DNA of 64,000 bases from Takakia lepidozioides (taxonomy: Eukaryota > Streptophyta > Takakiopsida > Takakiales > Takakiaceae): the NCBI GenBank assembly GCA_030704615.1, contig CM060731.1, forward strand, positions 82,934,756-82,998,755. Reading direction: 5' to 3'. This document shows positions 55,741-64,000 of the stretch, piece after piece. Made by a program: the position numbers and the translations under genes. The notes under the pieces are model-generated. The model was not told the origin of the DNA. It ran no database searches and saw only the letters and a list, made by a program, of their open reading frames with translations. Positions within the stretch are counted from its first letter, which is position 1; each line of letters starts with the position of its first letter.

Positions 55741-57730
55741 AGACGACCGGGTTCGTTTAAAGTACCCTTCTGTTTTTTGTCTCTTTGCAGCTGTTCAATC
55801 AGAGCAGATAAGTCAGATTGGTAAGGGCACCACTTGGTGTAATGTTTAGTGGACTTGTAGATCATGCATGCCACCACGGAAGTCCTGGCTTCATGACGAA
55901 TGCCAACATTGGTCTTACCTTGAGGCCCAGATTTGGCAGTGACTGTAGAGTTCCAGCCTACCTCGGCTTTGAAGGCTTGGAGTTCTCTCTGGATTTCATT
56001 ACGAAAAGATGACAACTCATGCACAATGGAAGGGACCAGATCTTCTGCAATACCTTTCACCCCAAGGTCCCCATCAGTATGCTCTACACAGTTACCATCA
56101 CTAGCCAGATGAGTGTGTTTTGTGTTGGTAACTTTAGACAGGCCTGCCTTGGCAGCTTTGAGACGTAACCTTTCTTCAATCAATTCCACCATCTCATCTT
56201 CAGTGGTGTAAGTCTGTTTTTGCAAAAACACTTTCTCAGCAAGGGGCAAGCCCTTTACAAAACAATGTTTCAAAATAGCAGGTCTCTATGAGGCAATCAA
56301 AACTGACTTACAGATTGCAGTTCGCAAGTCAGTATAGTATTTCCACACACTGTCGCCATAATGAAATTTTAAGTCTGGTGTGGTATAAGCTATAGGCTTT
56401 TCTTCACGAAAGAGCTTGCGAGCCAATTCTCTGGCTTCTACCCAAGTAAGATCATTTTTGTCCTTAATATTGGACTCAAACAGTTGTCTGGCCTCTCCCT
56501 AGAGACAGATCCAGAAAGACTTTACTTGGAACCGTGGGGGAACTCCATTCATTTCAGTGCTGATTTCAAAAAATTCCAAAGACTAAAAATCCTCCCCTAA
56601 GTTATACTCAGGGTATTGTTGCTTATGCATTCGCTCCCCATGATCAGTTTTCCGTGGAGTGGTATCTAGAACTTCAGTTTGTTTCAGCAACATCTTCATA
56701 AGCGGGGGGCAATTTGAAATCACCCCCATGGCTTCACACAGCTCGTCCAAATCAAATGTGGGTTGAGGCACAGTCGCCGGATCCAACTCACTTAGTCCCA
56801 TCGTCTCTTTTGCTTCTCTCTCTAGCATAGATCTTATAAATACAGGCATGAAAAGAGGAGTACACGACTACCTGTCCGAAGGGGCACTGAGCTTTGAATC
56901 CCACCCAGACACATAGTGAGATGTGATGAAGCGATTCTTGTGCAGCAGGTATACTCCTTCCCCCAAGAAAGCCGACAGTTCCTCTTCACCCTTGAGCCAA
57001 AAAATCACGTGCACGATGTTGCGTACCTATTTTCCTTCACCAACAGCGTATGGGCAGGATATGCCTTGGCTGCTTCGGCCTTGTAGAGACCTACTGTTTC
57101 ACGTCGAAAACACACCCCCGGAAAGATCAACACATCACTGGGACAAAAAAGGAACTTAGAGTCAGGAATACCAGTGATAAGCTCTTCCCAAGTGGATTCC
57201 CGGGTGGGGGCTGGCGGAACTCGAGGCCTTAAATTAGCAAGCAGAATTGATGTACCTCCTTTAACCAGTTCCCACAATCATAAAGGGCTCGGCTTGTCAG
57301 GAGGCAGGAAGCTCTCAAGCTCTACACCCAATTCTCGACTCACAGAGAATTGTGGAATGCCCAAGACAGCCCAACTAAGTTTCTCACCACTCTCCAACTG
57401 CTCCTTGGCACTAGTAAGGGGAATCTGTAGAGTGACTTCCCTGGAATGAAGCTTGAGGAGAAAACGTGCGGCGTAGGCTCCCTGAAGAGACTCGCGAATG
57501 CGCCGGCTCTGCTCCCTCTGCTCCGCTTTAGTGTGTATGGGCTTGCAAGCTTCTTTGCGTGCAGTTTCCTCAAAGGTCTTGGCCCAGAACTCTGAGGGCG
57601 TGTCCAGTGGGAGCTCAGGTCGTGGAATAGGTTCTCCCTCCGGATAATCGACAAACACCAGCTGCTCAGGTAACAAGTTGCGTGCAAGCTCACAAATGTA
57701 GCGAGATTCCAACGCCTGGGTCTGTCTCAA
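55737..57730 (-). pseudogene. Gag region of the second gypsy element
   Basis: Open pieces from 57,730 to 55,737. The first (57,730-57,278) begins MRQTQALESRYICELARNLL and is rich in Lys/Glu. 57,277-57,005 and 56,849-56,583 are short, with in-frame stops. 56,273-55,737 holds MKHCFVKGLPLAEKVFLQKQ, DEMVELIEERLRLKAAKAGL and CMIYKSTKHYTKWCPYQSDL, the last a decayed zinc-knuckle-like C...H...C. Capsid words such as TVWKYYTDLRTAICKSVLIAS-like text lie between pieces around 56,290-56,360 (shortened here). Gag identity rests on position and these hints. Confidence 0.6.
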
Positions 57731-57785
57731 GCGCGGGACCTCGAATTGATCAAGCTCAAACCAACCACGCTCAAAACTGGAAGCA

Positions 57786-58267
57786 TGTAGTCGATAGATA
57801 GGCCTGGCAGAGAAGACGGAATCTCACGAAGAGGACGCAACTGAATTGGACTTCCAAAACGCATTCATCCACACACTCAAGCACACCGTTACACCCAGCG
57901 TACACTCGCGTAAGACCCAAAAGCCACCACCCCCACGGCCACGGCAGTCGAGCTTAAATAGTATTAGGTCGTAATCTAATCTTAGTGCTGCGTGGCACTT
58001 ACATATAGGCCAGCCAGATGCCCTTCCAGCATAGCCATAGAAAGAAGCCAGATCATCTAGATCCATCCTAATCTAATCCTAACCTAGCTTTAGAATAAGA
58101 CAACACCTAATAAAGTCATCAGCTGTTGCCAGCTCATCCTCATGCGCAAGGTGTAAGTTTATCCAGACTTCATCCTGGCTCCGTCCATCCACTAAATCAT
58201 CCGGGGCACATCCCTCCTCTGTTCATCCAAGTCGAAAAGGAAGGTGAGAAGGAATCCCAGCTCCACA
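57786..58267 (-). repeat. 5' LTR of the second gypsy element (482 bp)
   Basis: Pairs with 50,733-51,215. The base run following it inside (minus: TGCTTCCAGTTTTGAGCG) does not obviously match an initiator-Met tRNA 3' end, so the primer is unidentified. Confidence 0.9.
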
Positions 58268-59076
58268 TGCCTTTACATGGATATTTGGTTTCAAAGGTTT
58301 ATAGGTGTCTGATTTGCTCCATATGTCATCTTGAGATTCTGTGTCCTCTAGTGCTTTGGCCAACAATTTGACCCCTTTTAGTTGCAAAGAAAGTCCGTGT
58401 TTTTGGTGACTGAAATTCATCCAATATCTAATGGTGAACTTCACGGCAACGAGATCCCTTGAATGTACAGAATCTCCATTCATTAGTTGGTCATTTTCAT
58501 TCAGTATTTCTATTGGTATACTTCGTTTTCATTTGTTTTTTGCCATTTGATGTTACTAGATGTCGAGCCAGAGTTGTTCGAGTTAGTTTTTTGGATCTTT
58601 TTTGTGAAGCTCATGTTAATTCCCCCCATCCACGTCATATCTTGCCCTCTACTCCTCCAGTAGTCCAACCATTCTGTAATCCTATTTGCGTAATCGAATA
58701 AGAAATGGCTGTCTTCTATTAATATTGAAAATTTTGCCTCCTTCAGTTCTTCGGCGAAGGTAACGCATTTGTAGTTCCCGTTTTTGCCAAGCTAAGGGAA
58801 TTTTGAAATACCTATGAAAATTATTATTTCCTCACGGTCCGAAGGGACGTTCCATAAGGCGCTATGGAAGTTTGAATTGGACAGCAGGCGCTTCCAAGTG
58901 TTCCCGACTTTTAGGGCATGATGAACATTGGATGTGAAACTTTCGTATATCGCATTTGTTGTCTTGGTGGGTTATTTCTTCAATTTGTTGATCTGTTTAC
59001 AGTGTCTATGGTGTCGACTATTTCTGTCGTTGACATGGTTGTTTGTATATATGGTGCAGGGTAGAGAGGGTTAGAA
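58268..59076. other. No gene recognised
   Basis: AT-rich DNA between the second gypsy element and the second LINE. No motif, repeat or RNA gene supported. Confidence 0.5.
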
Positions 59077-59155
59077 TGTACTCTTAAGACGTTGTTTGCC
59101 GCCCGTGCAGAGAGAGAGAGAGAGAGAGATTGTACTCATAAGACGTTATTTGCCG
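59077..59155 (-). repeat. Duplicated 3'-end unit of the second LINE with (AG)n between
   Basis: tgtactcttaagacgttgtttgccg (59,077-59,101; shown as two words here: tgtactcttaagacg and ttgtttgccg) recurs with two changes at 59,131-59,155. Between them lies (AG)n, 59,109-59,129. The ORF stop codon is inside the right-hand unit. Confidence 0.75.
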
Positions 59156-62100
59156 TAGCCTTGTGGCCATTGACCCCGCGCCCAGTTTGAGCGGGAACAA
59201 AAGGGACAGAACCTACCTTTGTCAGGGGCTGACATTGGTAGTAAGACTTACCTCCATATAAAGAATTAATCTGGGTTTTCCAGATATCCTCTAGAAATCC
59301 CTTCACACAAGCATCAATCTGATGTGTGTGATTTGCCCAAAAACTAGGCCTCAGGAGGGCCTGGGCTTTTGGCTCAGCCTCGAGACTTTCAAAGTTGGTA
59401 AACAGAGGTACAGGCACAATTCCCTTAATAGATTTGAAGAGAGCGTCTCTTTGGTGAGAGAACCCCGGACAGTGTATCAGAAAATGAATACTGTCTTCAG
59501 ATTGCCCACACAACAGGCAATTGCACTCTCCTTTTCCTCTCTGCTTCTGTTTGATGTTCAAAGGTAGGCTTCCTGCCCTGAGTTTAAATTTCAGTCTAGT
59601 GCCGAGAGTGGGTAGACCCTTGAGGTCATCCAAGATGTCCTCCCCCATGTCACAGACTGGAAACAAGTTCAGGGAAGTTTTCTGCCTAACTTCATTTTCA
59701 TCAGACAATCTCATGGCAACAGACATGGCTGAGGACACTACAACCTCTAAGTCAGATTTATCCAGCGGGGTCAAGACTTGCGGATCCAGGTCCAGGTCCT
59801 TGAGGATCTCTTCTACTCTCTTCTGCCAGGACTTAGCCTGTTTGACAGGGCGGTCCTGTTTCCAAGATATAGAGTCGATTAACTTAGGATATCTGGTGTT
59901 GGGCATATGTTGCAGCTGACCCCACCATCTGACCTTGAATTTATCTCGTCGGGAGCTTAAGGACGGAATGCCAAACTCACCCCGAACAGCCACATTGGCT
60001 GTTTTGGAGCATGCTGACATACACTCCTTAAGCACCCCCACTTGAATGGATTCTAGAGACTTAGCCTGGTTGGAGTTATCAACCCATATAGCAGATCCGT
60101 ACTCCAAGGCAGGTCTAATAACGCGACAAAGTTTCTTAACCTCAGAGTTGACCCCTCTGCAGTGGAAAAATTTAGTGAGCCCCAGAGCTTTGCCCTTGCC
60201 AGTTTGAACAACTTTCCGGATATGTGCATCCCAATTACAATTGGAGGAGAACTCAACGCCCAGGGTAAGTGTAGGAAGGGAGGACCGAGATCTCTTGGCT
60301 ACCCCACTGCCACTTAAGATCACTTCCTCCCTCTCCTCTGTCGTTGAATGCTACCACTGCACATTTGCTGACATTAGCCTCTAGCCCGCAAAGATCAAAG
60401 TATCTCTTCGCGCAATTAATCAACTCCTGGAGATTGGTTGGAGTCTCCCCTATGCCTGCGAAGTCATCCGCAAACATAAGGGCTGGTATGGTGGTATCAC
60501 CCACCCTTAACCCAAATCCCTCACTTTCCACATCCTCGAGGAGTTGATTGATGAAAACATTGAAGAGCAGAGGGGAGAGAGTACATCCTTGAGCTATACC
60601 TTGGTCTATGTCAAAGAAGTTGGACTTCTGTCCGTTAACAGTGACACAGCTTTTGGTGTGAGCATACAAGTTGTGGACAACTCTCCACATCTTTCCCTTG
60701 ATCCCACAAGACCAGAGGTGGAACCATAGGCCATCTCTCCACACTGTGTCATAAGCCTTTTTGACATCCAGGAAAAAAGACATAAGTGGGTTTCCCTTCT
60801 TTTTTCCTTCCCTGGATAATCTGGCTTAGAGTGAAGATATGATCCACACAGCCCCTGTTTCGCCGAAAGCCAGCTTGGCCTTCGTGGAAACAACCTCTAG
60901 ACTCCAGATCAACCTCGAGACGAGTACTTATAACTCTGCAGAATGTCTTGCCAACAGCATTGAGGAGCGTGATGCCACGGTAGTTCCCCGGTTCTTCTCT
61001 GTCACCCTTCTTGTATAGATTGACAATGACCCCCTGTCGCCAGCGAAAGGGGATCATTTCAGTCTTCCAGATAAGGTTAAAGAGGAGAACTAGGGCCTCT
61101 ATCATGGGATCGCCACCGTGCTTGATAAGCTCGTTGACAATACCATCAGGTCCACCAGCTTTATATCCATTTAAATGTTCAATTGCTTCCACAATCTCAG
61201 AAGAACTAATGGGAGCATTATAAGCCATTGAAATATACTCCAGTTCATCAGGGCTGTTTTGAATCATAGGAACAGTTTTTCCAACTGTGTCCCTGCATTC
61301 AGCAGAAGACCCCTCACTGTTAGACCTAGAAGTTCTGCCAAGGATACTGTAGTGAGTTTCAAAGGTTTTGACAATGTCAACTGATGAAGTCACCACTGCA
61401 CCTTTAGTAGTCTTCAACGCTTGTACTTGCTGACCGTTTTTCGGCTTGTACAAACGTTGAAGGGCCAACCAGAATTTCTTGTCATTACCACCATGGTGGT
61501 TTGAGTTTATTTCACTGTATAACTTGTCCCAGTATAATTTCTTCTGAGACCTGACAAGCTGATTGATATCTTTACGGAGCTGGTAGTACCTCGCCCACAA
61601 TTCTCTGTTGGTTTCCAAATTGCAGCACTCTTTATAGAGGGCTCGTCTCTCAGCTATCTTGAGTTTAATCTCATTAGTCCACCAATTAACTGCTCTACCG
61701 CAGACAATTAGTTTCCTCCCAATGATCTTGTTAGCCACGGAGGAAACGAAACTCTCCCAAGAGTCCACTGCTCTTTCGACTTCATTTCTTGTGTTAACAG
61801 AGCGTGACTGAAGTTCTTGGAGCGATTGGACAAAATGAGGGAGAGCCTCTTGCAAGGCTTGGACGTACTCAGCCTTGACCTCCTCATTGTGGAATTTTTC
61901 TATGTGCCACTTCCGAATCGAACGTTTCACAGATCTCTTGGTGGTGGGAAAACACCTTTTGATCTCAGTCCAAACCAGGAAGTGGTCAGAGGTACCAATA
62001 TCAGTTCTGTCGATCAACACATTGGCACACTGGGGGAACAAAATTTTGTCCATTATGATATAGTCCACAATGGAACGTTCCCCAGTTTGGGGTTTCTCAC

Positions 62101-62608
62101 GAGTCCACTGCACTTGGTCACCTCTTGTCCTGTTATTCAAGGTCAAAAGCTGAAGCTCTTCTGGACAATTAATTAACCGTCTGCCATTAGAATTCAGCTC
62201 GTCCTCACCAAAAGGTCCAATGATATCGTCCTGATGGATCCCTTTGCCCACCCGGACATTGAAGTCCCCCAATAGTACCACCTGACCTTTGTCAAGGAAC
62301 GAAGCACAGTCCAGCTTTACATCTTCGAAGGCCTTGTCTACGTCAGCACTAAGGGTCCCCTCTGTGTGCATGTAAACACAACCAACAAAGAGGTCCTTTG
62401 TACTCATGCCACCCTTCAAATTCAGTTTTAGCCAGATACTATGCTCGTACCTCAAACCCTTGTTGATAATTTCACAATTGTCAAACAAGAAATCACGGAC
62501 AAAGAATCCGACCCCTTTTTGACCGCGTTTGGCAGAGGCTGCCTTGAGAGTACACATCTTACCTGCCCATTTACCAATGACATCTCCAACCAGTTTATCC
62601 GACGTTTC
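59136..62608 (-). pseudogene. Second LINE: endonuclease, reverse transcriptase and C-terminal zinc domain
   Basis: The frame enters from LRLATFNFSGLTNQRKQLEV and HICARQET (endonuclease start, catalytic Glu; 62,700-62,609), crosses a TGA, and runs 62,557-60,749: VVLLGDFNVRVG, SIVDYIIMD, TDIGTSDHFLVWTE complete the AP endonuclease. RT follows with GGPDGIVNELIKHGGDPM, NLYKKGDREEPGNYRGITLL and GQAGFRRNRGCVDHIFTL. A frameshift near 60,780 leads to FFLDVKKAYDTVWRDGLW, IAQGCTLSPLLFNVFINQLL and ALMFADDFAGI (catalytic FADD). A second shift near 60,300 leads to 60,323-59,136 with LGVEFSSNCNWDAHIRKVVQ and the zinc motif CNCLLCGQSEDSIHFLIHC. Two frameshifts and one TGA inactivate it. Confidence 0.85.
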
Positions 62609-63728
62609 TCATGTTTCTTGCCTAGCACAGATATGAATATCATTAGTCCGAAGAACTTGTCCCACTTCAAGTTGTTTCCTTTGGTTGGTCAACCCTGAGA
62701 AGTTGAAAGTGGCCAGCCGCAAGCCAGCCCTTTGCGTGTGAATTGTTTGTCGTCTAGGTAGCTTGTGATTGCTCCTGGACGGCCAACCGTTCTGCAAAGG
62801 GGGGACAGTTACCCCATGTGTAGATTTTGCTCGTCTTGTGTAAACTTTGAGAATTGGTAAACCATTCAGGGTACCAAATCTTTCAGTTACACGACGCACA
62901 GGCTCCGCACACATAGGGGCAGATTGTCCGTCAGACTGCTTGGGGACAATTACCCCGTGTATAGATTTTGCTCGTCTTGTGTAGACTTTGAGGATTGGTA
63001 AACCATTTAGAGTACCAAATCCTTCAGTTACACGACGTTCAGGCTCTGCACACTTAAGGGACATATTGTCCATCTGACGGCTTGGGGACAATTACCCCGT
63101 GTATAGAATTTGTTCGTCTTGTGTAAACCTTGAGGATTGGTAAACCATTCAGAGTATCAAATCCTTCAGATTCAGGATGTTCAGGTTCCGTACACTTAGG
63201 GGCATCTTGTCCTTCTGGCTGTTTGGATTCAACCTCATCCAGAGCATCAAACTGATTAGAAACTCTCAAGTTGAAGTTGTTGCCCTTGGTTGTCTTCCTA
63301 GAGCGCCCCATTGAATCACCAATGTCTAAGACCGCTCTCCAGCCAGTCAAGGGACGAACTTCTTTGAGATTGACTTGACGCGGGACTCTATTAGAAGCAC
63401 TTTTGGTCATTGCAACCTTCAACGTACCCCTGTTATCAAGTCTCGAGATGGTACCATTAGCCATGAAATCCAAGCCTAAGCTAGAGCATGTAGTTTTAAA
63501 GGACACATCGTCCATCCTGGGATTCACCCCAAAAACTACACATGAAGCCCTAGATTTGGCATAAGTAACCAATCCCCAGGGATCACCCCGAGGAGTGTTG
63601 ATGTTGATAGGAGCTAAATTTTTGATTGTTTTCGCAGGCCAAGTGCCGAGTATGCTAGACAGAGCATACGACTGCCCAATTTGGGCGGAGGGGCTGCCCC
63701 CAAGCGGTAGGAGTCCGCTTGTTACCAT
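62609..63728 (-). pseudogene. Second LINE: N-terminal ORF with 47-residue tandem repeats
   Basis: 63,728-63,054 reads MVTSGLLPLGGSPSAQIGQS, GTWPAKTIKNLAPININTPR, then GRSRKTTKGNNFNLRVSNQF and the first repeat. A frameshift near 63,090 leads to 63,091-62,609 with two further repeats. Each repeat contains FGTLNGLPILKVYTRRAKSI, HGVIVPKQSDGQ and CAEPVRRVTE. After the repeats the frame runs straight into the endonuclease start. It is possibly one long ORF in the intact element. No RNA-recognition or zinc-knuckle motif was seen in the N-terminal part. Confidence 0.6.
62811..63235 (-). repeat. Three 141-bp tandem repeats (47 codons each)
   Basis: The phrase accccgtgtatagattttg recurs at 62,811, 62,952 and 63,094, spacing 141-142 bp, with each unit preserving the reading frame. 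Units differ at scattered positions. Confidence 0.85.
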
Positions 63729-63780
63729 TCAGAGATCACACTCCAGGGAGTTGCAGGGAATGGCCCGTGTAGGCATATTC

Positions 63781-63949
63781 TAAAGAGGGAAAGGCCCCAA
63801 GCTTTCCAACTAAATCCAATGCACTACCTTACCTGAAGCAAAGCGCTTCAGGTCGAAACAAACAAGGACACGAGGTCACAAGGCTGGCATTTAGTCACAG
63901 AGACATTAATGTACTCCCGTTTCAAGTCCACCCAATGTCAATAGGCTTC

Positions 63950-63952
<3 letters not shown>
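63781..63952. other. Probable 5' UTR of the second LINE
   Basis: No coding frame. Lies between the first Met of the N-terminal ORF and the (GA)n tract. The exact 5' end of the element was not determined. Confidence 0.35.

Positions 63953-63990
<38 letters not shown>
63953..63990. repeat. (GA)n microsatellite
   Basis: About 19 GA units just beyond the 5' end of the second LINE. Confidence 0.95.
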
Positions 63991-64000
63991 CAGATGAAAG

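Larger units (their letters stand above)
50733..58267 (-). mobile_element. Second Ty3/gypsy family, near full-length, decayed
   Basis: LTRs at 50,733-51,215 and 57,786-58,267 bound an internal region of about 6.6 kb with gag, protease, RT/RNase H and integrase on the minus strand in the usual order. LTR ends are TG...CA. The bases just outside (GGGAA left, TGCCT right) do not match, so no target duplication is visible. Sequence is unrelated to the ACAGCC family. Multiple stops make it non-autonomous. Confidence 0.9.
59077..63950 (-). mobile_element. Second LINE family, nearly complete, flanked by (GA)n
   Basis: A non-LTR retrotransposon on the minus strand with an N-terminal repeat-bearing ORF and an endonuclease-RT polyprotein ending at 59,136. 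The 3' end has a duplicated 25-bp end sequence separated by an (AG)n tract, and (GA)n lies beyond the 5' end (63,953-63,990). It is distinct from the LINE at 558-4,390 in all domains. Confidence 0.85.

Noticed and set aside
50733-58267. Clean target-site duplication for the second gypsy element
   Set aside because: Outer flanks GGGAA and TGCCT do not match; shifting the ends by a few bases does not help.

Overview
This is nuclear DNA from a plant with large, transposon-rich chromosomes. Plant signals are degenerate pentatricopeptide-repeat (PPR) genes at 18.3-19.0 kb and 49.4-49.6 kb, a pectin methylesterase remnant at 48.8-49.2 kb, GT-AG introns, Ty3/gypsy elements with plant-type protease and integrase, and two LINE families. 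PPR genes of this style are abundant in seed-free land plants (ferns, lycophytes, bryophytes), so I favour such a host but cannot name a species. There are no bacterial operons, rRNA genes or CRISPR arrays. Almost every coding region is broken by stops or frameshifts.

Layout. 1-557: fragment of a retrotransposon-borne cytosine-5 DNA methyltransferase. 558-4,390 (-): L1-like LINE, cut inside its reverse transcriptase. 4,390-10,760 (+): LTR retroelement with a long leader or LTR (enhancer-like 20-bp array, TATA box, 66-bp repeats), then Gag, zinc knuckles, an aspartic protease and a second copy of the methyltransferase; it stops before any reverse transcriptase. 10.8-20.4 kb: low-copy DNA with unrecognised, probably spliced genes (a coiled-coil/RING-like gene on -, a charged nuclear-type gene on +) and a PPR pseudogene.

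20,455-39,387: one 18.9-kb composite insertion with matching 5-bp target duplications (TCGAC at 20,450-20,454 and 39,388-39,392). Its left part is a minus-strand Ty3/gypsy element (3' LTR, large extra ORF, integrase, RNase H, RT, protease, Gag). Its right part is a second, plus-strand element (RT, RNase H, integrase, decayed extra ORF, 3' LTR) joined head-to-head inside Gag/RT and tail-on into the outer 5' LTR. It splits an unidentified reading frame whose halves lie at 39,388-39,825 and 20,122-20,449. 39,826-43,045 (-): the 3' end of a third family member. 43,046-48,056: a Mutator-like transposase with SWIM zinc finger, in a segment carrying CGGAAATGCGGC palindromes. 48,057-50,730: LTR fragment, possible SINE, pectinesterase and PPR remnants. 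50,733-58,267 (-): a different Ty3/gypsy element with 483/482-bp LTRs. 59,077-63,950 (-): a second, non-L1-looking LINE flanked by (GA)n tracts.

Two features stand out. The first is a retrotransposon lineage carrying its own cytosine methyltransferase between protease and the expected RT. The second is a gypsy family (three partial copies) with an extra ORF of about 1,200 codons downstream of integrase and a 10-bp minisatellite (consensus ACAGCCNNNC) in both its LTR and its pol-to-ORF3 linker. All similarity statements come from reading by eye; no alignment or database search was run.
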